Of a stretch of DNA of 64,000 bases, positions 17,280 to 25,547 are shown in pieces (the first letter of the stretch is position 1; each line of letters opens with the position of its first letter). Source of the DNA: Blastopirellula sediminis. Its GTDB lineage: Bacteria > Planctomycetota > Planctomycetia > Pirellulales > Pirellulaceae. The stretch covers positions 2,940,720 through 3,004,719 of the forward strand of contig NZ_JAJKFT010000010.1 in NCBI RefSeq assembly GCF_020966755.1, in the 5' to 3' direction. The position numbers were made by a program, and so were the translations under genes. The notes beneath the pieces were generated by a model. It was not told the origin of the DNA. It did not search any database and was given only the letters and a program-made list of their open reading frames with translations.

Positions 17280-18566
17280 GTGAACGCCTGGCTCGCACTA
17301 TCGATCGAACTGCGGATGTTTTTGCTGATGGTGATCGGTGCGTTCGCCGGCGGCCAGATCAACCGCGCCATCTATCGACTCCGCTCGACCCCTGCGAACA
17401 TCGATCCGTGGACCAAGCCGCTCGACGGCGCTCCGCCCCGATCGTGGTTCGATTGGATCCCGGTCTTCGGCTGGCTTTCCCTCAGTCGCGAAGTTCCGCT
17501 GCATGGCGGCTACTATTGGGTTCGGCCTTTGTTGATCGACCTCTTCTTCACGCTCGTTACGCCCTACTACTACTGGATCATGGTCCAGGGCGAACTTGTG
17601 CCGGAGATCATCATGACCCCGGCGGCGCAGATGCAAGGGACCCTACATGCGACGTTCCTCAGTCACATGGCGCTGATCTGCTTTATGACGGTCGCCACCT
17701 TCATCGACTTTGACGAACGATTGATCCCCGACGAGATTACGATCCCTGGGCTTTTGCTCGGCTTGATCTTCGCCACCGTGATGCCGATGTCGCTGTTGAC
17801 GGTGCCCGATCCGCCGGTCACGTACGTGCCAATCCAATTCAGCGGAACGATCGAACCGACCTTCCTGCGACTAACGACCGGCGATCAGCCGTGGCCTGAG
17901 GCGTTGAACGGCGGGATGGGACTCGCGATCGGGCTCATCTTGTATCTGGGGTGGTGGCTCGCGATCACGCCGAAGATCATCTGGTGGCGGAAAGGGCTGA
18001 AACGGGGCTGCGATTTTCTCGTCGGCAGTTTTCGTCGCTACGCACTGACTCCGTTTTATCTGGGGCTGCTGGCGATCGGTCTGCTTGGAATATCGGCCGT
18101 TTGGTTCTTGGCCGGCGGGAATGATTCGTGGCAAGGGCTCCTCTCGTCATTGTGCGGAATGGCGTTCGCCGGAGCGCTCATCTGGCTTGTGCGGATTTTC
18201 GCCGGCGCCGCACTTGGACGCGAAGCGATGGGGTTTGGCGACGTGACGCTGATGTTCATGATCGGCGCCTACGTCGGTTGGCAGCCGTCGATTGCGGTCT
18301 TCTTTTTGGCGCCGATGATCGCTTGCTTGTTCGCCGTGGGACGTTGGCTGATGACCGGCGACGTCGCCTTGGCGTTTGGTCCCTACCTTTGCTTCGGGAC
18401 GATGTTCGTCTTCCTCTGGTGGCCCGGTTTCTGGCAACAATACGCGCCGATGTTGGTCCTCGGCTGGATGTTGCCGGCGATCTTCTTAGCGCTGCCGATC
18501 TGCGTCGGCATGATCCTCTGGCCCTGGCAAATCTTCAAAGAACGGGTCCTCTTCCGGGATTCGTAA
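17280..18566 (+). CDS. Prepilin peptidase, A24 family (type IV leader peptidase)
   Basis: Integral membrane aspartic protease that cleaves, and usually N-methylates, type IV pilin-like precursors. The 428 residues have about eight membrane helices. The N-terminal GAFAGGQINRAIYRL and SWFDWIPVFGWLSLS resemble the methylase-type domain, but its zinc-binding cysteine pairs are absent. Catalytic aspartates are in TFIDFDERLIPDEIT and in the GxGD-type motif AMGFGDVTLMF. A large insert (about 160-240) separates the two. Likely substrates include the DUF1559 protein at 41.3 kb. GTG start. It follows aroK by 19 bases. Confidence 0.88.
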   Translation: MNAWLALSIELRMFLLMVIGAFAGGQINRAIYRLRSTPANIDPWTKPLDGAPPRSWFDWIPVFGWLSLSREVPLHGGYYWVRPLLIDLFFTLVTPYYYWIMVQGELVPEIIMTPAAQMQGTLHATFLSHMALICFMTVATFIDFDERLIPDEITIPGLLLGLIFATVMPMSLLTVPDPPVTYVPIQFSGTIEPTFLRLTTGDQPWPEALNGGMGLAIGLILYLGWWLAITPKIIWWRKGLKRGCDFLVGSFRRYALTPFYLGLLAIGLLGISAVWFLAGGNDSWQGLLSSLCGMAFAGALIWLVRIFAGAALGREAMGFGDVTLMFMIGAYVGWQPSIAVFFLAPMIACLFAVGRWLMTGDVALAFGPYLCFGTMFVFLWWPGFWQQYAPMLVLGWMLPAIFLALPICVGMILWPWQIFKERVLFRDS

Positions 18567-18573
18567 TCCATTC

Positions 18574-18667
18574 GTAGCCCGCAGCGCGAGCGAGGGAAAT
18601 GCGTTGGGCTACTCCCCGGCGGTTCGGTATTGCCGGCCGCATTTCCCTCGCTGGCGCTTCGGGCTAC
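18574..18667. repeat. REP-like palindromic element, full copy
   Basis: The left arm 18574-18602 begins GTAGCCCGCAGCGCGAGCGA. The right arm 18639-18667 is its reverse complement with two mismatches in 29. The 36-base centre is GC-rich. Single arms of the same sequence occur at 25431-25464 and, more degenerate, at 54975-55002. It lies between genes and may also stop transcription of the prepilin peptidase. Confidence 0.75.
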
Positions 18668-18758
18668 TAATGATGTGCTTTTCGCCTTGTTTTCGGGGCG
18701 AAAATTTCTCCCCGCACGGCCGTTAGAAAAAGCTAAGCTTCAGCAGGAGAACTGTCTG

Positions 18759-19271
18759 ATGCTGCGCCCATTTTTCCATACGATCACCGATTTGTCCGCC
18801 GACGCCGAGCTCGTACGCGCTCGCCGCTATGGGATCATCGTCGTGCGGAAGTCGCAGTTGGAAGCGATTCACTTTCGCCCCTGGCCGAAGATGATCTCTC
18901 GGCTCGAGGTGATGACGATCGGGCGGTACGTCCATCAGCGATCCCGAGGGGACTATTGCTGGCTCTACTACAACGCTCCCCTCACTGCGCCCGACTTTTT
19001 GTCGCTGGTCTACGTCGTCTCGGGGAAGGAAACCACTTGGCGGACGTTTCGGACGGCGCTGGCGACGCTCGACGAAGTGGCGCGGCTGCGAAACGCCGCG
19101 GCGATCGTGACCGACGTCTCCAATCCGCAGATATCCGAACGCAATCTGAGCCGCAACGGCTGGGAGCCGCATTGCGCCCATCTGCCGGGCCGCAACTACA
19201 TCAAGCGGTTCTATGGCGACTATCCGCGACTCGCGGCAGGGACGCACCGTCGGGAAGTGCTAGCGTCGTAG
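18759..19271 (+). CDS. Conserved-looking protein of unknown function
   Basis: I do not recognise a named family. From ATG 18759 (GGAG about 9 bases upstream) it encodes 170 residues, soluble, with no signal or membrane segment, and rich in Arg, Trp and aromatic residues. Its second half (DEVARLRNAAAIVTDVSNPQ, then WEPHCAHLPGRNYIKRFYGD) resembles the last strands and helices of a GNAT-like acyltransferase fold, but no acetyl-CoA loop is evident. The frame continues upstream to 18630 through the REP-like repeat, so the downstream ATG is preferred. Codon use matches the neighbours. Confidence 0.7.
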   Translation: MLRPFFHTITDLSADAELVRARRYGIIVVRKSQLEAIHFRPWPKMISRLEVMTIGRYVHQRSRGDYCWLYYNAPLTAPDFLSLVYVVSGKETTWRTFRTALATLDEVARLRNAAAIVTDVSNPQISERNLSRNGWEPHCAHLPGRNYIKRFYGDYPRLAAGTHRREVLAS

Positions 19272-19361
19272 GAAAACGACCTTGCCTGCATAAAGCACGC
19301 TTGCTACGATCCGCCCCGCTGGCCAGATTGTCTCAAGTTTCGAACCCGATTTGCCGACACG

Positions 19362-20159
19362 ATGTTCCGCTTTGTCGCCGCCATACTGTTGTTTGCGTTC
19401 GCCGTTGGGTGCACCAGCGACGCTGCGCTGCGTCAGCAGGTCCAGACCGCTCAGCAGCAACAGGCCGCTCAAATCGCCGAATTCCAACGCCGCGCTTCGG
19501 GGCTCGACGCCAACAATCAAGACCTGCACGCTCAGATCGCTCAGTCGCAGCAACAAGCCAGAATCTTGCAGGACGAAGTCGGCCTGCTGAAGAAACAGCT
19601 TCGCGACGCCGGCGAACAGCTTTCGATGGCTCAGCAGCAAATCGCTTCGGCCAAGCAAGAGAACACCACGTTGCTGGCGTCGACGCGCCAACGAGGCGGA
19701 GCGATCATCACGCCGAACAACAGCTTGCAGCAAAGCGTCTCGCAGATTCAGATTCCTGGCGCTACGGTTCGCGTCGACGGCGATCTGATTCGGATCGAGG
19801 TTCCGGCCGATCTGGTCTTCATGACCGGCACCAATCAACTGCATCAAAACGCTTACGCGACGCTCGACCAGGTCGCCGGCGTCATCCGTCAGCAGTTCCC
19901 TCGCAACCTGATCGGCGTCGAAGGACATACCGACAACCAACCTGCTTCGCCGCCGTTCGCGTCGCAGCATCAGCTCTCGGCCAGCATGGCCCAAGCGACG
20001 TTCGATCAACTGGTCGCTCGCGGCCAGGTGCCGGCCAATCGGATGTTCGTCGTCGGCCACGGGGGCAATCACCCGGTCGTCTCGAATGCGACTCCGGCTG
20101 GTCAGGCTCGCAACCGCCGAGTCGACATCGTCATCTACCCGGACGATGCCAGCTCTTAA
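19362..20159 (+). CDS. OmpA/MotB-domain lipoprotein with coiled coil
   Basis: Probable peptidoglycan-binding envelope protein. A lipoprotein signal ends at Cys17 (LFAFAVGC). Residues ~22-110 are a Gln/Ala-rich coiled coil, and the C-terminal OmpA-like domain (about 150-262) contains GVEGHTDNQPA and QARNRRVDIVI. Length 265. ATG start. The Pal-like layout suggests it links the membrane to peptidoglycan or a similar wall. Neighbours give no further hint. Confidence 0.88.
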   Translation: MFRFVAAILLFAFAVGCTSDAALRQQVQTAQQQQAAQIAEFQRRASGLDANNQDLHAQIAQSQQQARILQDEVGLLKKQLRDAGEQLSMAQQQIASAKQENTTLLASTRQRGGAIITPNNSLQQSVSQIQIPGATVRVDGDLIRIEVPADLVFMTGTNQLHQNAYATLDQVAGVIRQQFPRNLIGVEGHTDNQPASPPFASQHQLSASMAQATFDQLVARGQVPANRMFVVGHGGNHPVVSNATPAGQARNRRVDIVIYPDDASS

Positions 20160-20315
20160 TGCTGGTCTAACGTCCGTTTCTCGCCCCTTTTTGGGCGCCT
20201 GACGATTTCGGCCGATCCGAATTACAATGGATCGCTCCGCCGCTGAACTTTTTGCGCTGTAGTGCGTCCGTTGGGCGGAGCAAGTTCGACCGTGCCAGAT
20301 CCAAAGCGAGCCGCG

Positions 20316-20933
20316 ATGATCACAATTATCGACTACCAGATGGGCAACCTTCGCAGCGTGCAAAAGGCGATCGAGAAGGTAGGGCACCACGCGGTCATCA
20401 GCAGCGACCCGAAGGAAATCGCCCAAGCCGATCACTTGATCCTGCCGGGCGTCGGCGCGTTTGAAGACGCGATCGCCGAGCTCCGTCATCGCGATATGGT
20501 CGGTCCGATCAAAGATCACATCGCCGCCGGCAAGCCGCTGCTGGGGATCTGCCTTGGCTTGCAGTTGCTGTTCGACGTCGGCTACGAAGGGGGCGAGCAC
20601 GAAGGGCTGGGAATTGTGCCTGGCAAGGTCGTTCGGTTTGAAGTTCCGCCGGAGCTGAAGGTCCCCCACATGGGTTGGAACCAGGTAACCTTCCGCCACA
20701 AGCCGCCGATCTTCGAAGGGATCGAGCCGCAGACCCACTTCTACTTCGTCCACTCTTATTACGTCGTTCCAGATGACGAGGCGGTCGTCGCTGTCGAAGC
20801 GACCTACCACAAGCCGTTTTGTGCCGCGATCTGGCGCGACAATCTGATCGCGACACAGTTCCACCCCGAAAAAAGCCAGGCCAGCGGTTTGCATGTCCTG
20901 AAGAACTTCGCCGAGTGGAATCCGTCGGTTTAG
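20316..20933 (+). CDS. hisH: Imidazole glycerol phosphate synthase, glutaminase subunit
   Basis: Class I glutamine amidotransferase that feeds ammonia to HisF in histidine biosynthesis. The 205 residues carry the catalytic triad Cys79 ([11 protein letters not shown]), His183 and Glu185 (TQFHPEKSQ). The N-terminus is [21 protein letters not shown] at 20316 is chosen; an in-frame upstream start at 20262 would add residues unlike the family. hisA follows 154 bases later. No hisF is in the window. Confidence 0.95.
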   Translation: MITIIDYQMGNLRSVQKAIEKVGHHAVISSDPKEIAQADHLILPGVGAFEDAIAELRHRDMVGPIKDHIAAGKPLLGICLGLQLLFDVGYEGGEHEGLGIVPGKVVRFEVPPELKVPHMGWNQVTFRHKPPIFEGIEPQTHFYFVHSYYVVPDDEAVVAVEATYHKPFCAAIWRDNLIATQFHPEKSQASGLHVLKNFAEWNPSV

Positions 20934-21087
20934 GCCGAATTCGCGCTTCTTTAGCGTTGTCAAAGTCTTTGCGGCAAGTGGCAAATACTTGTCGCTGGAG
21001 GCTTTATGTGGGATATTTGATGTAGCGGAACCCTCACGGATTCGCTTTGTTCTTTGCAAGCAGCTCGCAGCAGAAAGCTCTGACGTC

Positions 21088-21813
21088 ATGCAGATTTGGC
21101 CCGCCATTGATCTTCGAGGCGGTAAATGCGTTCGCCTTCAACAAGGCGATTACAACCGAGAAACTGTTTTCGGCGATGACCCGGCCGATATGGCGAAGCG
21201 CTGGGTCGAGCAAGGCGCCGAATGTCTGCATCTGGTCGATCTTGACGGCGCCAAGGATGGTCAAGTCAGCAACCGCAATGCGATCGCGGCGATTCTCGCG
21301 GCGGTAAACATCCCCTGCGAATTGGGCGGCGGCATCCGCGACGAGGAAACGATCAAAACGTTGCTCGATCTCGGTATGGCTCGTCTGGTGATCGGCAGTA
21401 AAGCGGTGCGTGAGCCTGATTGGTTTGAAGAAATGTGCATGCGTTATCCCGGCAAGTTGGCGCTGGGGATCGACGCACGCGACGGCTTGGCGGCGACCGA
21501 CGGTTGGCTCGAAACGAGCAATGTCTCGGCGATCACGCTGGCCCAAAAATACGAACACCTGCCGATTGCGGCAGTTATATATACCGACATTGCGACCGAC
21601 GGCATGATGTCCGGTCCGAACGTCCCGGCGATGGCGGAAATGAAAGCGTCGATTCGCTTTCCGGTCGTCGCTTCCGGCGGCGTGACCACCGTCGAAGACG
21701 TCGCCCAACTGGCGGCAGCCGGCTTGGACGGAGCGATTGTCGGACGAACTTTGTACGAAGGAAAAATGACCGTCTCAGCCGCTGTTGAAGCGGCGCGAGC
21801 GGCACTTTTATAG
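21088..21813 (+). CDS. hisA: ProFAR isomerase (phosphoribosylformimino-AICAR-P isomerase)
   Basis: Fourth step of histidine synthesis, supplying the substrate of HisH/HisF. A (beta/alpha)8 barrel of 241 residues: IWPAIDLRGGKCVRL with the catalytic Asp, ELGGGIRDEETI, ALGIDARDG with the second Asp, IYTDIATDGMMSGPN, and VVASGGVTTVEDV. ATG at 21088 (MQIWPAID) matches the family start; the open frame runs further upstream but is dissimilar. Confidence 0.95.
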   Translation: MQIWPAIDLRGGKCVRLQQGDYNRETVFGDDPADMAKRWVEQGAECLHLVDLDGAKDGQVSNRNAIAAILAAVNIPCELGGGIRDEETIKTLLDLGMARLVIGSKAVREPDWFEEMCMRYPGKLALGIDARDGLAATDGWLETSNVSAITLAQKYEHLPIAAVIYTDIATDGMMSGPNVPAMAEMKASIRFPVVASGGVTTVEDVAQLAAAGLDGAIVGRTLYEGKMTVSAAVEAARAALL

Positions 21814-21987
21814 CCCGTGGAACGTTACGTCATCCCCATTAGCGAACACGCGACGTAATCAAAGGAGCGTTTAACCGCCGCACTCAATCCGACGCAGCAT
21901 TCCCAGGCCGACCGTGGCGAGTTTAAGACCGCACCGGCGATCGGCGACTCGCCAAGTCCTCCATCCCCGTTTTAAGGAGTCTTGGTT

Positions 21988-24090
21988 ATGTCTACCCGTC
22001 TTGAGGCAAGCGTCCGCGATATTGTGTTGTGCGGTCACGGCTCTTCTGGCAAAACGAGCCTGATTGACCGCATTCTTGAAACGACTCACGAAGTCGAAGG
22101 CCGTCACAGCGTGGACGACGGCACCAGCGTTACCGACTTCGAGCCGGAAGAAAAGCTGCATCACTATTCGGTCGATGCGGCGCTCGCTCACTTCCGTCAC
22201 CGCGGCGTCCGATTCAATTGCATCGACGCTCCCGGATACCCCGACTTCATTGGCCAAACCATTTCGGCCATGCGCGGCGCCGATACCGCCGTCATCGTCA
22301 TCGACGCCCATAGCGGAATCGCCGTCAACACGCGCCGCGTCTATATAGAAGCGGAACATGCCGGGCTCGGACGAATCATCGTCGTTAACAAGATGGACAT
22401 CGAAAACGTCGACTATCCGTCCCTGCTCGACTCGATTCGCGAGACGTTCGGTTCCCACTGCATCCCCTTCAATGTGCCATGCGCCAAAGGGGGTCACTTT
22501 GACCGGGTGGTCGGCGTGATGGACGACGGGGCCGACGCCAGCGGCGCTTTGGTCGATCCGACCAGATTCCGCCAGCCGCTGATCGAAGCCGCAATCGAAG
22601 CGGACGAAGCGTGGATGGAACGTTACTTTGAGGGCGAAGTCCCCAGTCGCGCCGAATTGGCCGATTTGATTCCGCATGCCGTCGCCGCCGGAGCATTGGT
22701 TCCGGTCGTCAGTTGCTCGATCAAGTCGGGCGTCGGTTTCACCGAACTGCTCGATGCACTCGCGGTCTGTGCAGTGCCGCCGTCGATGATGCATCGCAGC
22801 GCTCTTGGTCCTGACGGCGAGCCGGTTGAATTGAACGGCGATCCCGATGGTCCGTTGGCCGCCCAGGTATTCAAAACGCGGATCGATCCCTTCGTGCAGA
22901 AGTTGTCGTACATCCGCGTCTACAACGGCACGCTCCACAAAGACGAATTGATTCACCTCAACAACGGCAGTCGCAAAGGGGTGAAGATTGGTCAGCTGAT
23001 GGAAGTGCAGGGCTCCGAACTTCGCCCCGTCGACGAAGCCCATCCCGGCGATATCGTCGCGGTCGCCAAGATCGAAGATCTGCATACCGGCGTCAACGAA
23101 GGGGATCTGAAACTTCCCGAGATCGACTTCCCCGAACCGATGGTCGGCGTGGCGATCCGTCCGAAGAGCCGCAACGACGAAGCGAAGCTCAACGCGGCGC
23201 TGCACAAGTTGGTTGAAGAAGATCCAACGGTCCGAGTCGACCATGATCCGCAAACGCACGAAGTGGTGCTACGGGGAATGAGCGACTTGCATCTCTGCTT
23301 GTTGCAGGAACGTCTCTTGCGACGCGATCACGTCGAGATCGAAACGCACGAGCCGAAGATTCCGTATCGCGAAACGATTCAAAGCGAAGCGGAAGGTTCG
23401 TTCCGGCACAAGAAGCAGACCGGCGGTCGCGGACAGTTCGCCGAAGTTCATATTCGGGTCTGCCCCTTGCCGCGTGGAACCGACGTTGAAAAGTTCGCCA
23501 ACAAGAGTCGCTTCCCCCACATGAAGAATCGGCACTACCTGCCGGAATTCAACTTCCTGTGGATCGACTCGGTGGTCGGCGGCGCGATCCCGGGTAACTT
23601 CATGCCGGCGATCGAAAAGGGCTTCCTGGAACGGTTGAACCAGGGGGTGTTGACCGGCTGCCAGATCCAGAATCTGTGCGTCGAAGTCTTCTTTGGCAAG
23701 TTCCATCCAGTCGACAGCTCGGAAACGGCGTTCAAGATCGCCGGCTCGAAGGTGCTGCGAGACGTCTTCAAGAAGGCGAATCCGGTGCTGCTGGAACCGA
23801 TGGCCGAACTGGAGATCACCGTTCCGGAAGCGAAAATGGGGGACGTTTACAGCGATCTCTCGACACGCCGCGGTCAGGTGCTGGGGGCACAGAGCGCCAG
23901 TCCAGGCTACCAGACGGTCAGCGCCACGGCGCCGCTTGCCGAGGTAATGACTTACGCCAGAACGCTTTCGAGCATGACCGGCGGGCAAGGATCGTACTCG
24001 ATGCGGTTTAGTCACTACGACGCCGCTCCGCCGAACGTGCAAGACATGGTTCTGCGTCAGTCGGGCCAAGTCGAGGAGGACGATTCGTAA
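21988..24090 (+). CDS. Elongation factor G paralogue (EF-G-like GTPase)
   Basis: Ribosome-associated translational GTPase of the EF-G superfamily, 700 residues. It has G1 CGHGSSGKTSLI near residue 15, switch II DAPGYPDFIG near 80, G4 VVNKMD, domain II, and the C-terminal EF-G domains (FRHKKQTGGRGQFAEVHI; LNQGVLTGCQIQ). Differences from canonical EF-G are GHGSSGKTS rather than GHIDAGKTT, and Tyr in place of the catalytic His after the DxxG motif. It therefore belongs with secondary EF-G-like proteins found in several phyla, not the str-operon fusA. ATG preceded by AAGGAG. Specific role unknown. Confidence 0.88.
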   Translation: MSTRLEASVRDIVLCGHGSSGKTSLIDRILETTHEVEGRHSVDDGTSVTDFEPEEKLHHYSVDAALAHFRHRGVRFNCIDAPGYPDFIGQTISAMRGADTAVIVIDAHSGIAVNTRRVYIEAEHAGLGRIIVVNKMDIENVDYPSLLDSIRETFGSHCIPFNVPCAKGGHFDRVVGVMDDGADASGALVDPTRFRQPLIEAAIEADEAWMERYFEGEVPSRAELADLIPHAVAAGALVPVVSCSIKSGVGFTELLDALAVCAVPPSMMHRSALGPDGEPVELNGDPDGPLAAQVFKTRIDPFVQKLSYIRVYNGTLHKDELIHLNNGSRKGVKIGQLMEVQGSELRPVDEAHPGDIVAVAKIEDLHTGVNEGDLKLPEIDFPEPMVGVAIRPKSRNDEAKLNAALHKLVEEDPTVRVDHDPQTHEVVLRGMSDLHLCLLQERLLRRDHVEIETHEPKIPYRETIQSEAEGSFRHKKQTGGRGQFAEVHIRVCPLPRGTDVEKFANKSRFPHMKNRHYLPEFNFLWIDSVVGGAIPGNFMPAIEKGFLERLNQGVLTGCQIQNLCVEVFFGKFHPVDSSETAFKIAGSKVLRDVFKKANPVLLEPMAELEITVPEAKMGDVYSDLSTRRGQVLGAQSASPGYQTVSATAPLAEVMTYARTLSSMTGGQGSYSMRFSHYDAAPPNVQDMVLRQSGQVEEDDS

Positions 24091-24436
24091 CCGATCGTTC
24101 TGACGCGTCATCCAAAACAGTCGCCGGCCGAAATGTTGCAGGCAATGCATTCGCCGGCGACTGGACGTTACAAATCGGGTTAAACTTCGCTTTGGGAGAA
24201 AGACGAAGAAAACTGCGCCCCTTTGTCTTCCAGGGGGGCGAAGCGTAAGATACAGTCTCGCCCGGGCGGTAAATTTGCCCCGTTTTACCTAGATTGGTAC
24301 GTCATCATGTGCCCCGCTTTGCACCGTTTCTGTTGTCGCTGTTGTTGTTAGCGCAAAACGCCCCGTCGATCGAGACGTTCTCGGTCGCCATCGTCTCGCC
24401 CACAACGCACGCTCGCCGACGCAGGAAACCGCAGCC
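24091..24436 (+). other. Intergenic region between the EF-G paralogue and cysE-like gene
   Basis: 346 bases with no credible gene. It contains a hairpin, CGCCCC (24216-24221) with GGGGCG (24235-24240), and a possible outer pairing CTTCGC/GCGAAG (24185-24190 with 24238-24243). No T-run follows the stem, so a leader structure for the acetyltransferase is as likely as a terminator. Confidence 0.4.
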
Positions 24437-25414
24437 ATGGCCTCTGACGCAAAACTCAAAGAAGATCTTCCTTCGCTGACTGACCGGATTGTCGCCACCT
24501 ACAAGCAGTTTGGTGGAATCAACTATCTCGGTCATTGCCCGCTGCCGAATTACGACATCGTCGTTTCGACACTCGAAGATCTGAAAGAAATCATCTACCC
24601 AGGCTATCGCCGCCGCGAAGGCCTGCACATGGGCAACATCACGTACCATGTCGGCGACCTTATCGATGGACTGCATGACAAGCTGACGACGCAAATCGCG
24701 CGAGCGTTGCAGCATGACGAACGCCTGAAGCGCGAACGGGGCGAATGCGAACCGGCCGACGCGATCGACTACGAAGCGAAAGGTCAGGCGATGGCGATTG
24801 AGCTGCTCAATCGTCTGCCGAAGCTGCGCGATCAACTGGCGACCGACGTCCAAGCCGCCTACGACGGCGACCCGGCCTGCCGCAGCTTGGACGAAGTGAT
24901 CTTCTGCTATCCCGGTCTGGAAGCGATTACCGTTTATCGAATCGCGCACGAACTGTACGTCCTCGGCGTGCCGTTCATCCCCCGCATGATGACCGAGTGG
25001 GCGCACAAGCAAACCGGCATCGACATTCACCCCGGCGCCACGATCGGCAACTACTTCTTCATCGACCACGGCACCGGCGTCGTGATCGGCCAGACGTGCG
25101 AGATCGGCGAGCACGTCAAACTGTACCAAGGCGTGACCCTCGGCGCGTTGTCGTTCGACACCGACTCCGACGGCAACCTGGTCCGCGGCATGAAGCGTCA
25201 TCCAACGATCGAAGATCACGTCGTCATCTACGCCAATGCGACTGTCTTGGGCGGCCGCACCGTGGTTGGTCACAACTCGGTGATCGCGTCGAGCGTTTGG
25301 CTTACCCGCAGCGTCGAACCGCACACGACGGTCCTGCTAGAAAAGCCGCGCCTTCGCCTCCGCAGCGAAGCCCCGGCCGAAGAACTGACGGAAGAAGTGA
25401 ACTTCCAGATCTAG
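24437..25414 (+). CDS. cysE: Serine O-acetyltransferase (EpsC/CysE-like)
   Basis: Makes O-acetylserine from serine and acetyl-CoA for cysteine synthesis. The 325 residues have a helical N-terminal region (1-185) longer than in E. coli CysE. A left-handed beta-helix of hexapeptide repeats follows: [20 protein letters not shown] with the catalytic His, [20 protein letters not shown], and [20 protein letters not shown]. The ATG at 24437 has AGGA about 11 bases upstream. The long N-terminus matches serine acetyltransferases annotated EpsC-like in planctomycetes and cyanobacteria. Confidence 0.9.
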   Translation: MASDAKLKEDLPSLTDRIVATYKQFGGINYLGHCPLPNYDIVVSTLEDLKEIIYPGYRRREGLHMGNITYHVGDLIDGLHDKLTTQIARALQHDERLKRERGECEPADAIDYEAKGQAMAIELLNRLPKLRDQLATDVQAAYDGDPACRSLDEVIFCYPGLEAITVYRIAHELYVLGVPFIPRMMTEWAHKQTGIDIHPGATIGNYFFIDHGTGVVIGQTCEIGEHVKLYQGVTLGALSFDTDSDGNLVRGMKRHPTIEDHVVIYANATVLGGRTVVGHNSVIASSVWLTRSVEPHTTVLLEKPRLRLRSEAPAEELTEEVNFQI

Positions 25415-25430
25415 AGCGTGCTTCCGAATA

Positions 25431-25464
25431 GTAGCCCGAAGCGCAAGCGAGGGAAATGCGGCCG
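25431..25464. repeat. Single arm of the REP-like element
   Basis: Begins GTAGCCCGAAGCGCAAGCGA and continues through GGGAAATGCGGCCG. It matches the reverse complement of the right arm at 18639-18667 with one mismatch in 29, and the identity runs on into the adjoining CGGCCG. It lies between the convergent cysE-like and YfhO-like genes. Confidence 0.7.
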
Positions 25465-25547
25465 CAAGCAGATTTCAAATGTCGCAGCGCCACCATTCCC
25501 CAATCGGCCAAACCTCTTAACGCTTCCCTCGGTCCGCACAGCGGACC

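Noticed and set aside
24294-24479. 61-codon plus-strand frame before the serine acetyltransferase gene
   Set aside because: Overlaps the real start in another frame and has no supporting features.
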